Assembly: GCA_016208975.1 (NCBI GenBank) | Contig: JACQXA010000004.1 | Coordinates: 186,001 to 250,000 of the forward strand | Length of the DNA: 64,000 bases | Reading direction: 5' to 3' | Source: Nitrospinota bacterium | Lineage (GTDB): Bacteria; Nitrospinota_A; UBA7883; JACRLM01 | In this document: one piece after another, positions 18,060 to 27,242 of the stretch | How positions within the stretch are numbered: the first letter of the stretch is position 1 | How the letters are laid out: the number at the start of each line of letters is the position of its first letter | Notes under the pieces: model-generated | What the model was told of the DNA's origin: nothing | The model's database searches: none | What the model saw: only the letters and a program-made list of their open reading frames with translations | Translations under genes and position numbers: made by a program

Positions 18060-19865
18060 TCACTCGGCGCTGTAAGCAAAACCGGCGGCCACGGCGTCGG
18101 GCGCGGCTTTTCGCAAGTGGGCCGTCACGAAATGTTTTATATCCTCGGCGGCGGACATGGTGAGGGCCTGCCGGGCAACCTCCCGGGCATCCGCCACGCT
18201 GATGGAGCGTATGAACTTTTTCATCCGCGGGATGGAGTGCACATCCATGGAAAGCTCCCGTACGCTACCCATTCCCATAAGGAGGAAGGCCGAAATAGGG
18301 TCGCCGGACATCTTGCCGCACACCGACACCGACAGGCCAGCCTTCGCCGCGGCGCTCATGGTCTGCGATAGCATCCTCAGGATAGTCGGGGAGAGGGGCT
18401 GGTATAGATAGGCCACCCGCTCGTTCATCCTGTCTATGGCCATGGTGTATTGGATAAGGTCGTTGGTGCCGATTGAGAAAAAGGAGCAATGCTTGGCCAG
18501 CTCATCGGCGATTATCACCGACGACGGGGTCTCTATCATTATCCCCACCTCTATATCCTTGTCGAAAAGGTGGCCCTGAGCGTTCAGTTCCCCTTTCACC
18601 TCGCCAAGGATATAGTTTGCGTGGATAAGCTCCTCCGGCATGGTGATTAGCGGGTACATTATCTTGAGTTTCCCGAAAGCCGACGCCCGCAGGATAGCCC
18701 TAAGCTGGGTGCGGAACACCTCGGGCTTGCTGAGACAGTAGCGGATGGCGCGCAGGCCCAGGGCCGGGTTGGGCTCCACCTCGAAATAATCGCCGCCTGT
18801 GGCCAGCTTGTCGCCGCCTATGTCCAGCGTCCTTATGATGGCGCAGTGGGGCGCCACGGATTGGGCCACTTTCTTGTAATCCTCGAACTGTTCCTCCTCA
18901 TCCGGCCATTTTGTGCGGTGGATGAAAAGGTATTCCGTGCGATAGAGCCCCACCCCCTCCGCGCCATGCTCGGAAAGATGGGCAAGGTCCTGCGACGATT
19001 CTATGTTGGCCAGCACCTTCACCTTCTCGCCGTCTATGGTGGTGGCGGCAAGATGTTTCTGGGCGTGGAGCTCCTGGTCGAAATACAGATATCTCTGTCT
19101 GCGTTTAGTGTACTTAAGGAACTGGTCCTTGGCGGGCATGTGAACAACCTCGCCCAGGTTCCCGTCCACAATTATCGGGTCGCCCGAGCGCACCCTCTGC
19201 GACAGGGTTTTAAGGCCCACCACCGCCGGAATGTCCATGGAGGAGGCTATTATCCCCGCGTGGGAGGTTTTTCCGCCAACGTCTATGGCGAACCCGATGA
19301 CCTTGGCGGGGTTCAGCTGGATGGTGTCCGCCGGGCTCAAATCGTGCGAAACGATGATAACAGGCTCCGTAAGGCTGGCCAAAGAAACCGTTTCCCCCTG
19401 GATGAGCCTTCTTTGGATCCTTGTGATAACCTGCTCTATGTCGTTGAGCCGTTCGCGGAAATACTGGTCCTTTATCTTCGAGAAACTGGCCTGGTATTTT
19501 TCCAGCAGGCTTTTGAGGGCCCATTCTGCGTTACAGCTTTTGGACTCTATTATCCCCTGCACCTCTTTTAGCATGAGGGGGTCGTTCAATATCTGTATGT
19601 GGGCGTCGAAGATAAGGGTGGGGATGTCCATCTCCGATTCGCTCCGGGCCGTCTCCGCCAGCTCCGAAAGCTCCGCGCGCAACTGATCCACGGCGCTGTG
19701 GAACCTGTCTATCTCGGCGTCCAGCTCATCTTCATGCAGGATATGCTCCAGCACGCATATCATGTGCCGGTCCAGCACATAGGCTTTCCCTATGACTATC
19801 CCGCTGGAAGCCGGGATGCCGAAAAGGACGTTCTCTTCCGCCGGTTTATGCGTATGGCCGTCCAT
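18060..19865 (-). CDS. ptsI: Phosphoenolpyruvate-protein phosphotransferase (EI)
   Basis: First enzyme of the phosphotransferase chain: takes phosphate from phosphoenolpyruvate and passes it to HPr. The phosphorylated His202 lies in GGKTSHAGI. The barrel domain has GVGLYRTEYLF, EVGIMIETPSS and FFSIGTNDLIQYT. The active-site Cys516 sits in VCGKMSGDP, where most EI proteins have CGEMAGD, so the Glu is replaced by Lys. It overlaps the HPr gene by one base (TGATG-like junction). No sugar permease is nearby, so the chain probably serves regulation. Confidence 0.95.
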   Translation of the reverse strand: MDGHTHKPAEENVLFGIPASSGIVIGKAYVLDRHMICVLEHILHEDELDAEIDRFHSAVDQLRAELSELAETARSESEMDIPTLIFDAHIQILNDPLMLKEVQGIIESKSCNAEWALKSLLEKYQASFSKIKDQYFRERLNDIEQVITRIQRRLIQGETVSLASLTEPVIIVSHDLSPADTIQLNPAKVIGFAIDVGGKTSHAGIIASSMDIPAVVGLKTLSQRVRSGDPIIVDGNLGEVVHMPAKDQFLKYTKRRQRYLYFDQELHAQKHLAATTIDGEKVKVLANIESSQDLAHLSEHGAEGVGLYRTEYLFIHRTKWPDEEEQFEDYKKVAQSVAPHCAIIRTLDIGGDKLATGGDYFEVEPNPALGLRAIRYCLSKPEVFRTQLRAILRASAFGKLKIMYPLITMPEELIHANYILGEVKGELNAQGHLFDKDIEVGIMIETPSSVIIADELAKHCSFFSIGTNDLIQYTMAIDRMNERVAYLYQPLSPTILRMLSQTMSAAAKAGLSVSVCGKMSGDPISAFLLMGMGSVRELSMDVHSIPRMKKFIRSISVADAREVARQALTMSAAEDIKHFVTAHLRKAAPDAVAAGFAYSAE

Positions 19866-20149
19866 CAGGTCTCCCCGAAATTGGACTGGATAAGGGAAAC
19901 AATCTCACTCACCGCCGCCTCGCCGTCTTCACCCGTGGCCTGGATGGAAAGTGTGTCGCCGTTCTCGGCGCAAAGCGAAAGCAGTTCGGTTACCTGCCTG
20001 CAATCCGCCGCATCGCCCCCTTTTACAAGCCTTATGTCGCTTGTAAAACGCATGGCTGTCTTGGCTATGGCGAACGCCGGGCGGGCGTGCAAACCCCATT
20101 TGTGGGTAAGCGTCAGGGTCTTTTCCACTTTCGTCTCCGAGCCGGTCAT
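19865..20149 (-). CDS. ptsH: HPr phosphocarrier protein
   Basis: Small carrier that relays phosphate from EI to EIIA proteins. The active histidine is His21 in THKWGLHARPA. The helix that in many HPr proteins carries the regulatory serine (Ser46) reads DCRQVTELL here, and no serine stands at the aligned position. That fits the lack of an HPr kinase gene in this cluster. The product is 94 residues. It overlaps EIIA-Man upstream by four bases and ptsI downstream by one. Confidence 0.93.
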   Translation of the reverse strand: MTGSETKVEKTLTLTHKWGLHARPAFAIAKTAMRFTSDIRLVKGGDAADCRQVTELLSLCAENGDTLSIQATGEDGEAAVSEIVSLIQSNFGET

Positions 20150-20559
20150 CTTCTTCCCGACAAAACCTCCGAAGCCACGAAGATGTTGTTCCTGCCATAG
20201 TCCCGCAAACGCTGGGCCTTTTCCTTCAATGACAGGTTGTCCTCCATGAGCGTGGCGTGGATGAGCAGGGGAAGGTTCACCCCGGCCACGATCTCCATCC
20301 GCTTGTCGTCCATCATGGACATGGCTATGTTGGAGGGAGCCCCGCCGAAAAGGTCGGTCAGCACCACAACGCCCCCGTCCCCATCGCCCATCATTTCATT
20401 TATGGCCTGCTCCACTATCTGCCGGGCCATGTCCACCTCAACGGCGTGGTCCACCGCCACGGCCCGGAACGAAGGCTGGGGCCCGGCGATAAACTCCAGC
20501 GTCCTCAAAAGCTCCGACGCCAGCGCGCCATGGGCTATGAGCAGGTATCCGGTTTTCAT
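20146..20559 (-). CDS. PTS EIIA component, mannose family
   Basis: A 137-residue protein of the EIIA-Man fold. The phosphorylated residue should be His10 in LLIAHGALASELL, and LTDLFGGAPSNIA is the second family signature. It stands alone without the B, C and D parts of a mannose-type permease, as in the regulatory phosphotransferase clusters of deltaproteobacteria-like genomes. Its likely job is sensing or signalling; no target can be read from the sequence. Followed with a four base overlap by ptsH. Confidence 0.9.
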   Translation of the reverse strand: MKTGYLLIAHGALASELLRTLEFIAGPQPSFRAVAVDHAVEVDMARQIVEQAINEMMGDGDGGVVVLTDLFGGAPSNIAMSMMDDKRMEIVAGVNLPLLIHATLMEDNLSLKEKAQRLRDYGRNNIFVASEVLSGRR

Positions 20560-20598
20560 GACGGCTCCCCTCCGTTCATTCCGAGGTTTAGTGGCGTC

Positions 20599-21063
20599 TT
20601 AACCCAGGTTCTCATCTTCTTCCGCCAGGATGGGGTAAATTAGCGAAGGGTCTTGCGCCTCTTCCATCCTGCTCCGGAACCGCTCGCTCTTAAGTAGCCT
20701 GGAAACCCGCGCCAAAGCCTTTAAATGGGCCCCCGTGGAGTTTTCCGGCGCCAGCAGTAAAAACACCAGCTTCACCGGCTTGTCGTCCACGGAGAAATAC
20801 TCCACCCCTTCTTTGGACACGCCAAAAGCCCCGGTTAACTCCTTTACCCCGGCGGTCTTGGCGTGAGGTATGGCCACCTCGTCCCCTATCCCGGTGGAGC
20901 CCAGCTTCTCCCGCGCCAGAACGGCCGCAAGCGCTTCTTCGCCGCCGGAGATAGCGCCGCTTTCCGCCACCAGGGCGCACAATTCCCCCAATATTTTTTC
21001 CTTCCCGCCGGAAAGGAAACCCCGCAGGCAGTTTCCTTCCGGGAGAAAATCCGTTATCCGCAT
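20599..21063 (-). CDS. ptsN: PTS EIIA component, nitrogen regulatory type
   Basis: EIIA-Ntr/fructose family regulator that accepts phosphate from HPr. The site is His67 in the motif GDEVAIPHAKT. The remaining family marks are LLAPENSTGAHLKALARVSRLL. With 154 residues it matches PtsN. Its position after rpoN and hpf is the classical one, and EIIA-Ntr proteins adjust potassium transport and sigma-54-linked functions in proteobacteria. A Kup-type potassium transporter is encoded at 13451-15250, but a regulatory link is only speculation. Confidence 0.93.
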   Translation of the reverse strand: MRITDFLPEGNCLRGFLSGGKEKILGELCALVAESGAISGGEEALAAVLAREKLGSTGIGDEVAIPHAKTAGVKELTGAFGVSKEGVEYFSVDDKPVKLVFLLLAPENSTGAHLKALARVSRLLKSERFRSRMEEAQDPSLIYPILAEEDENLG

Positions 21064-21089
21064 CCGCCCGGCTTGCCGCTACAGGTTTG

Positions 21090-21419
21090 TCAGGCTTCGG
21101 TGGCCCTGATCCGCTCTTCGCCGGCGCCCCGTTTTTTGTCCTGAACCTTGCCTTTGAACTTGTTGGCCTGACGGTCTATCTTGTCCATCACGCTGTCTAT
21201 GGCCGCGTACATGTTCTCGTTGCGGTCCTCCCCATGCAGATCCACCCCGTTGGCGTGAATGGTTACCTCGGCTATTTGCGAAAGCTTCTCCACCTTCAAA
21301 ATAACGTGGGCGTTGATCGTGGTGTTAAGATATCGCCGGACCCGGTTCACCTTCTCCTCGGTGTACTCCCTCAGGGCGGGGGTTATCTCTATGTTGTGTC
21401 CAGTTATGGTTATCTGCAT
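21090..21419 (-). CDS. hpf: Ribosome hibernation promoting factor (short form)
   Basis: Binds the decoding centre of idle ribosomes during stationary phase. The 109 residues hold the single beta-alpha-beta-beta-beta-alpha domain: MQITITGHNIEITPALREYTEEKV, then the AEVTIHANG strand and NMYAAIDSVMDKIDRQ helix. The C-terminus is a short charged tail and lacks the dimerisation domain of long HPF, so it should act as a short-type factor. It sits 24 bases after rpoN, as in proteobacteria. Confidence 0.94.
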   Translation of the reverse strand: MQITITGHNIEITPALREYTEEKVNRVRRYLNTTINAHVILKVEKLSQIAEVTIHANGVDLHGEDRNENMYAAIDSVMDKIDRQANKFKGKVQDKKRGAGEERIRATEA

Positions 21420-21443
21420 GACTTCGCTCCAATTCTCGAAAAG

Positions 21444-22934
21444 TTAAAGGAACAGCTTCTTCCGCTTGGAAGTGGACGGTATCATCAGTTCCTTGCGGTA
21501 TTTGGTCACCGTCCGCCTAGCTATTTTCACGTCCCTGCTCTGAAGCAACTTGACCAACTGATCGTCCGTGTAGGGTTTGGACGAATCCTCCTCCTTCACT
21601 ATCTTTTTTATCATTTCCTTCACCCGGACGGAAGACATGTCGTTACCTAAATAAGAGCCGACCGCCGAGTGGAAAAAGAACTTGAGTTCAAACAGCCCCT
21701 GCGGGGTGTGAATGTACTTGTTGGTGGTGACGCGGCTTATGGTGGATTCGTGCATCCCTATGTCGTCGGCCACATCCTTGAGTATCAATGGCTTGAGATA
21801 GTTCATGCCCTTGTCCAGAAACTCCCGCTGGAACTTCACCAGGGAGCGCCCCACCTTCAGCATGGTCTGCCTTCTCTGTTCGATGCTCTTGATAAGCCAA
21901 ATGGCCGAACGGAATTTATTTTCCACATAATCCCTGGTGGACCGGTTATCCTCGCTCTTGTTTTTGAGGATGGACTGGTAATACTGGTTGATGTGGAGCT
22001 TGGGGATACCCTCGTCGTTCAGGAACACCTGGTAATCCTCATCAACCTTCACAACGAAAAGGTCCGGGGTGATGTAATGGGTCTCCTCCGGGTTGTATTG
22101 AAGGCCGGGCTTGGGATCCATCTCGCGGATGGTCCGCACCGCGTCCACCACGTCGTCAACTTCCGCATCCTCGGCTTTGGCTATTTTGGGGAAATTTCGC
22201 TCATCCAGCGCGGAGAGGTATTTGAGCACCAGCGTTTCCACCAGCGTGCCTTTCAGCCGGTTGCTGTACACCTGCAGAAGCAGACATTCCTTCAGATCCC
22301 GGGCCGCTACGCCAGGAGGGTCGAAACTCTGAACCAGGATAAGCGCGTCCTCAATCTCATCCACCGAAACGCCCGCCTCCTGGGCCAAAGCCTCCAAGGG
22401 CTCTTCCAGATACCCTTCGTTGCTTATGTTGCCAATTATGAGGTCCCCCAGCCGTTTTTCCTCCTCCGATACTGCGGAGCAGTTCAACTGCCATATAAGG
22501 TGCTCTTCAAGGCTTTCTTTCTGGCGGAGGGTGTTTTCAAGGCTGGGACGCTCAACGAAACCGTCCCCGGAGCCCCCTTCGTAAAGGTCGGACTGCATGT
22601 AAGCGTCCCACTCTATGTCATCCTGGGCTTTTTGGGGAGCGGCGTCTTCCAGCGAAGCCTGTTCCTCATAAACCTTGTCCGCCTGGCCGGGAAGGGGCGA
22701 TTCCTGGTCCACAACCGGCTCTAACGGCTCTTCCCCGGCGGCGGCCCGCGCCTCTTCCTGTTCCTCCTCGGTTTCCTGTAACTCCTCCAGAAGCGGATTC
22801 TCTTCCAACTCCGCCCGGATGGCCTGCAGAAGCTCCAGCCTGGTCATGGGCAAAAGCTTGATGGCCTGTTGCAACATCGGTGTCATCACCAGACGTTGCG
22901 CCATGCGCATCTGGAGCTTCATTTCAATACCCAT
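21444..22934 (-). CDS. rpoN: RNA polymerase sigma-54 factor
   Basis: Alternative sigma factor that recognises -24/-12 promoters and needs an ATPase activator. The N-terminal Gln- and Leu-rich region I (LQMRMAQRLVMTPMLQQAIKLL), an acidic region II (about 60-110), the core-binding region, and the C-terminal RpoN box ARRTVTKYRK at 472-481 are all present. The 496 residues are normal. Met5 at 22922 is an alternative start. A TTGACA-like hexamer stands upstream at 22964-22969 but with a poor -10. Two further genes in the window encode partners of this system: ptsN and the NtrC-type regulator at 37459. Confidence 0.96.
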   Translation of the reverse strand: MGIEMKLQMRMAQRLVMTPMLQQAIKLLPMTRLELLQAIRAELEENPLLEELQETEEEQEEARAAAGEEPLEPVVDQESPLPGQADKVYEEQASLEDAAPQKAQDDIEWDAYMQSDLYEGGSGDGFVERPSLENTLRQKESLEEHLIWQLNCSAVSEEEKRLGDLIIGNISNEGYLEEPLEALAQEAGVSVDEIEDALILVQSFDPPGVAARDLKECLLLQVYSNRLKGTLVETLVLKYLSALDERNFPKIAKAEDAEVDDVVDAVRTIREMDPKPGLQYNPEETHYITPDLFVVKVDEDYQVFLNDEGIPKLHINQYYQSILKNKSEDNRSTRDYVENKFRSAIWLIKSIEQRRQTMLKVGRSLVKFQREFLDKGMNYLKPLILKDVADDIGMHESTISRVTTNKYIHTPQGLFELKFFFHSAVGSYLGNDMSSVRVKEMIKKIVKEEDSSKPYTDDQLVKLLQSRDVKIARRTVTKYRKELMIPSTSKRKKLFL

Positions 22935-23107
22935 AGGGTCTTAATCAACCTTTAAGTCTGTTGTGTCAAAAAGCGGCAATATTGCTGAAACCTGATGGCG
23001 CCAGACAGCTTAACCAAAAATTATGCCACAGGCGGTAGTTTGGCTTCGGAACGTTTCTTGCCAGCCGGTAATGCTGAAAAAACAAAACCCCGTTATTTCA
23101 GCCAGTT

Positions 23108-23848
23108 CTATTTTAGCGAAAAATTCTGGCCAAGGTAGATATTTCTTGCCCTTTCGCTTTGCGCGATCTGGGTTGGAGCCCCCTCTTCGATGATTTTACC
23201 TTCGCTTAAAATATAGGCCCGGTCGGTGATGCAGAGGGTGTCCCTAACGTTGTGGTCGGTAATTAGAATGCCTATACCCTTTTCCCTCAGTTTCAGCACC
23301 AGCCCCTGTATGTCGGCCACGGCTATGGGGTCAATCCCGGCGAATGGCTCGTCCAGAAGGATAAACGAAGGGTCGGGACAGAGGGCGCGGGCTATCTCCA
23401 GCCGCCGCCGCTCGCCGCCGGAAAGCGACAGGGCGATATGGTCCGAAAGGTGGAGGATGCCGAACTCGTCCAGCAGGCTCCGGGCTTTCTCTTCCCGCTC
23501 CCTGCGGGAGAAGGGAAGGTTTTCCAGGATGGCCATTAGGTTTTCATAAACCGTAAGCTTCCTGAAAATGGAGGGTTCCTGTGGCAGATAACCTATACCT
23601 ATCCTCGCCCGGGCGTACATGGGCATATGGGTGATGTCTTCACCATTGTAGGTAACCTTCCCCTTGTCGGCCCTGGCCAGCCCCACCACCATGTAAAAAG
23701 TGGTGGTCTTGCCAGCCCCGTTGGGGCCTAGAAGACCGACTATCTCCTGGTTGGTCATGGAGATGGAGACGTCGTCCACCACTTTTCTGCCCCGGTAAAC
23801 CTTGGAGAGGTTCTCGGCGCTCAATGTTTTTTCAGCCGGTTCGCTCAT
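23108..23848 (-). CDS. lptB: Lipopolysaccharide export ATPase LptB
   Basis: ATPase of the LptB2FGC transporter that pulls lipopolysaccharide out of the inner membrane. Walker A GPNGAGKTT is at 41-49. LSGGERRRLEIARAL is the signature, FILLDEPFAGIDP the Walker B region, and ITDHNVRDTL the switch His with the LptB-typical NVRDTL. The length of 246 residues is standard. It overlaps lptA by four bases. lptF and lptG are not in the window. Confidence 0.96.
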   Translation of the reverse strand: MSEPAEKTLSAENLSKVYRGRKVVDDVSISMTNQEIVGLLGPNGAGKTTTFYMVVGLARADKGKVTYNGEDITHMPMYARARIGIGYLPQEPSIFRKLTVYENLMAILENLPFSRREREEKARSLLDEFGILHLSDHIALSLSGGERRRLEIARALCPDPSFILLDEPFAGIDPIAVADIQGLVLKLREKGIGILITDHNVRDTLCITDRAYILSEGKIIEEGAPTQIAQSERARNIYLGQNFSLK

Positions 23849-24459
23849 TTCTTCCCGGAGCCTTGCGACGCTTGAGCGGGCTTTTCGGAGGGTTTGGCCT
23901 GACCAGCGGGTTTTTGTTCCTCTTTCTGGTACAGGATAACTTTGGCCGGGGCGCCCTGGCCGCTGATTATCTCCATGTCTTCCCTGTCGAAATAATAAAT
24001 CACCTTCTCGCCGGTGGCCGTGTTCTTCCCCTGGGTCAGAACCGGGTCCCCGGTGAGCACAACCGTGCGGCTGTCATCGAAATAGTTGGCCTTTTTGCCG
24101 GTGGCCACTTTGTCTTTATGGGTTATTTTAACCGAACCCAAGGCTTCCATTTCCCTAAGTTCGTTCTGGGCGTCGTCGGAAAAAACGTGCATCTCTTCCG
24201 ACTCCACCACAAGCTTCCCCTTCACCGCCACCACATCGCCGAAAAACGATATCTTGTTGCTCTTGCTGTCGGACACCATACGCTGGGATGTGATTTGAAG
24301 CGGGGCCTTCTTGTCTTCCTGGTCATCCTGAAAAACCCCGGCCGCCCCTTTTTTGCCCTTTGGCTCTTCCTTTACAGCGCCAGCCGCCAAAGCGTTCAAA
24401 GGATATAGGCCGCCCCAGGCCATTAGTAAGGACAGCGCCGCAACTACGATAAATCTCAT
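23845..24459 (-). CDS. lptA: Periplasmic LPS transport protein LptA
   Basis: Forms the periplasmic bridge that carries lipopolysaccharide between LptC and LptD. The first 26 residues are a Sec signal peptide ending near LNALAAG. The OstA-like beta-jellyroll follows, with ITSQRMVSDSKSNKISFFGDVVAVKGKLVVESEEMHVF as its clearest part. The C-terminal tail is Gln-, Pro- and Lys-rich and probably disordered. It sits between lptC and lptB with four base overlaps on both sides. Confidence 0.92.
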   Translation of the reverse strand: MRFIVVAALSLLMAWGGLYPLNALAAGAVKEEPKGKKGAAGVFQDDQEDKKAPLQITSQRMVSDSKSNKISFFGDVVAVKGKLVVESEEMHVFSDDAQNELREMEALGSVKITHKDKVATGKKANYFDDSRTVVLTGDPVLTQGKNTATGEKVIYYFDREDMEIISGQGAPAKVILYQKEEQKPAGQAKPSEKPAQASQGSGKK

Positions 24460-25004
24460 TTATTCTCCGGGAAGAACACCGCGTTCACGTCGTTTAATAT
24501 CTCCACGGTCTTGTCATCCATTTTAGCCGTCATGCCTTTTCCGGTAAGGGTGAACCGCTCACCGAATACCCTCACCTGGTCATCGGTGTGGATTTCCCTG
24601 GAAGCGTTTATCCATTGGGCGTTCTCAGTTATCAGCGCATTGCCGGATCCGTCCCGCGCCAGCACGCCGCCAGTGGCGTATATGTCTTTCTCGGGGTTCT
24701 TCAGGGTTCCCCGGCGGGCGGTAATAATCACCGTGCCATACTCGCCGGAATACGAGACCACGGTAAAATTCTCCATATCAATGCGGGACTCGTCCAGAGC
24801 CACCGACGCGGTTTCCGCCACCAGCTCCAGGTCCTCCTTGTTCTTCATTTTCTGGGTCAGCCGCACACCGCGCAATGTCATGGCCTCTTCGGTCAAAACC
24901 AGCGGGGACTTTTTCGACAATAATCCGCCGGACACCCCAAGAAACAGCCAGCCCGCATAACCAGCCGCCAAAATGACGATGGCGGTAACAATTAATTTAA
25001 TCAT
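24456..25004 (-). CDS. lptC: LPS export protein LptC
   Basis: Bitopic inner-membrane protein that receives lipopolysaccharide from LptB2FG and hands it to LptA. Residues 5-28 form a single N-terminal membrane anchor (VTAIVILAAGYAGWLFLGV). The rest is a periplasmic beta-jellyroll with MENFTVVSYSGEYGTVIITARRG and the repeated strand pattern shared with LptA. Sequence similarity in this family is low, so the call leans on the lptA-lptB neighbourhood. It overlaps lptA by four bases. Confidence 0.88.
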   Translation of the reverse strand: MIKLIVTAIVILAAGYAGWLFLGVSGGLLSKKSPLVLTEEAMTLRGVRLTQKMKNKEDLELVAETASVALDESRIDMENFTVVSYSGEYGTVIITARRGTLKNPEKDIYATGGVLARDGSGNALITENAQWINASREIHTDDQVRVFGERFTLTGKGMTAKMDDKTVEILNDVNAVFFPENK

Positions 25005-25033
25005 GCCCGCCAGCCCGGTCCGCCTACCATCCG

Positions 25034-25537
25034 TCAGCTGGCCAGGCGGCCATGGATTCCCGCCGATTCAAAAAGACGGCTTGCGATTTCAATGAACTCC
25101 ACCCTGGCAGTAATGGTAAGTAGCCGCTGGGTCTCTTCCAAATCCTCGATCTTCACCCGGATGAATTCCAGGGATTCCACGTAAGTGAGCCGCTCGGCCC
25201 ATTCCACAATGGTAACCCGGGCTCCGGAATCCTCGAAAAGCCCGATTGTCTCAATTTCCTCATCGCTTTTCAAGCGATACAGGTCCGCATGGCGGATGGG
25301 CGGCGTATGGGGATAGTCATTAATCAGGGTGAATGTGGGGGAACGCACTATGACCGCCTTCGGCAACCCAAGCCCACGGCAAACGCCTTGGGTGAGTACG
25401 GTCTTACCCGCCCCCAAATCCCCTTCCAGCAAAACTATATCGCCGGTTTTCAAAACGTTACCCATCAGCTCACCTATTTTTCCGGTCGTCTGCGGGCTGG
25501 TGGAAAGGAGGGAAAGCGCCCCGGTTTTGTTCGTCAC
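25034..25537 (-). CDS. tsaE: tRNA t6A synthesis ATPase TsaE
   Basis: ATPase that recycles the TsaB-TsaD complex when it adds threonylcarbamoyl to A37 of ANN-decoding tRNAs. The P-loop is EGDLGAGKT (38-46), followed by the family segment RSPTFTLINDY and HADLYRL, and then VEWAERL. The length of 167 residues is usual. It lies seven bases after the sensor kinase gene and 29 bases before lptC. The YciO-like protein at 43778-44386 belongs to the same broad YrdC fold that makes the t6A precursor. Confidence 0.93.
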   Translation of the reverse strand: MTNKTGALSLLSTSPQTTGKIGELMGNVLKTGDIVLLEGDLGAGKTVLTQGVCRGLGLPKAVIVRSPTFTLINDYPHTPPIRHADLYRLKSDEEIETIGLFEDSGARVTIVEWAERLTYVESLEFIRVKIEDLEETQRLLTITARVEFIEIASRLFESAGIHGRLAS

Positions 25538-25544
25538 AGCAGGT

Positions 25545-27182
25545 TTAACCCTGGGTTCCAGCCGGTAGGACGGCGAGGGTAGTGGGGAGGATTATGGTGA
25601 ATGTGGAGCCTTTTCCAAGCTGGCTCTCCACGGTAATAGCGCCGCCATGGGCCTCCACCGCCATTTTGCAAAAGGTAAGCCCCAAGCCGGATGAAAACCT
25701 CTTACGCCGGTCGCCACCTTGGTAAAACTTGTCGAAAACCCTCTCAAGGTTATCCTTATCCATCCCTACACCGGTATCCGCCACGGAGAGAACCACTTTG
25801 TCCTTTCCTTCACTTCGGACCGATACTGTTATCCGCCCCCCCTCGCCCGTATGGTTATTGGCGTTAGCTATCAGGTTCCAGATTACCCGCCCCAGTACAG
25901 CCTCGTCCACCATGGCAAGAAGCGATTCCCCGGCGGTTTCAAAAACCACTTTCTTATTCTCCCGGGCGGCCATACCCGAGGCTTTTTCCGTCCGGTTTTT
26001 CGCCAAGGCCACCACGTCTTTTGATTCCTGTTGCAGGCGGAACCGCCCTTCTTCCATCTTGCTGATGTCCAGGATGTCCATGATCATCCCCATCAATTCA
26101 CCGGCGGCGATGTCTATTGTTTCCATCAGTTCCTGGCCAAACTCGTCAAAAGCCCTGTCTTTCAGGATGGATAGATTCCCGGTAATCTCCATCACAGGCC
26201 CTTTTAAGTCGTGCACCAGCATGTTGGTCATGGTTTCCTTGAAACCCTGCAATTCAACAAGTTTGGCATTCAACTGTTGAAGGTTGTTCCGGTCTTTCTG
26301 CACTTCGGAGGTAAGTAGGGCGGTTACTATTATCCCTGAGATGGTGGATAGCAGGAACTCGTCGTCATCCGAGAAACTGCTCAGATCAGGTTTGTCGGTG
26401 ACGTTGATGACGCCGATGGCCTCGCCCTGGAAATTTATGGGCAGGGTAAGGAAATGAGAGCCTTTATATTCCTGCCGGTCGCCCTGGTGGCTTTCCCGCC
26501 GCGCTCCCAGGTTTTCCACCAATATGGGCCTGTGTTCCCGTACGGCGATAGAGGCTACCGCCTGGGCCGTTAAAGGCTGGGTTACACCTATCAGGGAATG
26601 GTTCGTGGCGGCCCGCACCACCAGCGTGTTCCCCTCCAAGAGCATTATGGAGCCGCGTTCGGCCCCCACGGCCGCCAAAGCCATTTGAAGGACATGGTTC
26701 AGGTTCGTCTCCAGGCTTTCGCCGGTGGAGGCTATCTGCCGGGCCGCCTGGGCCACGGTTTCAAGAAGCCGCACCCTCTTTTCATAGGCATGCTTCCGCA
26801 GATGATCCATCGCCATTTCCGCCAGCATGGGGAAAAGCTGGGATCCGCCGGCAGTCCGTTCTTTTGGCATCACCAGCGCGTCGCCAGGTTTTACCTTTTG
26901 CGCCACGTCCACGGATAAGGGACTGAAGAAACATATGGTAAACGGCCGGGCCATGGCCGGGATCTCCCCCATGGCGTAAAGGTAACGCCCAGCCTCGGCG
27001 TGATCCATGTCCAGTATCAGCAAGGCGGCGCCGTCCGGATTGTCCACCATCGCCGAATTCTCCGGGCTTGTAACCGGAGAGACACGCCAGCCGATGCGCG
27101 CAAGCCCGGAACTGACTATGAGCGAGAAACTCTCGTCCCCGGTCAAAAGCGCCGCGTGGCGTTCCGCTGAAATTTGAGTCAT
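25545..27182 (-). CDS. GAF-domain sensor histidine kinase
   Basis: Soluble sensor kinase of 545 residues with no membrane segment. Residues 10-130 look like a receiver-type domain: LLILDMD at 55-60 offers a possible phosphoacceptor Asp58, but the paired acids near the N-terminus are incomplete. A GAF domain spans about 140-292. The HisKA box has His324 in MLVHDLKGP. The ATPase domain has the N box NLIANANNHTGEGG, with one residue between the usual Asn pair, the G1 box ADTGVGM and the G2 box SGLGLTF. It precedes tsaE by seven bases. No response regulator is adjacent, so its partner is unknown. Confidence 0.9.
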   Translation of the reverse strand: MTQISAERHAALLTGDESFSLIVSSGLARIGWRVSPVTSPENSAMVDNPDGAALLILDMDHAEAGRYLYAMGEIPAMARPFTICFFSPLSVDVAQKVKPGDALVMPKERTAGGSQLFPMLAEMAMDHLRKHAYEKRVRLLETVAQAARQIASTGESLETNLNHVLQMALAAVGAERGSIMLLEGNTLVVRAATNHSLIGVTQPLTAQAVASIAVREHRPILVENLGARRESHQGDRQEYKGSHFLTLPINFQGEAIGVINVTDKPDLSSFSDDDEFLLSTISGIIVTALLTSEVQKDRNNLQQLNAKLVELQGFKETMTNMLVHDLKGPVMEITGNLSILKDRAFDEFGQELMETIDIAAGELMGMIMDILDISKMEEGRFRLQQESKDVVALAKNRTEKASGMAARENKKVVFETAGESLLAMVDEAVLGRVIWNLIANANNHTGEGGRITVSVRSEGKDKVVLSVADTGVGMDKDNLERVFDKFYQGGDRRKRFSSGLGLTFCKMAVEAHGGAITVESQLGKGSTFTIILPTTLAVLPAGTQG

Positions 27183-27242
27183 GATCTAATATATGCGCAA
27201 GCCGTGTCCGGGCGGGTAATTTTAATTTATTAAAGGATTTTA

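Noticed and set aside
22941-22969. Sigma-70 promoter for rpoN
   Set aside because: TTGACA is present, but the -10 (GATTAA) is weak and so close to the start codon that the transcript would have almost no leader.
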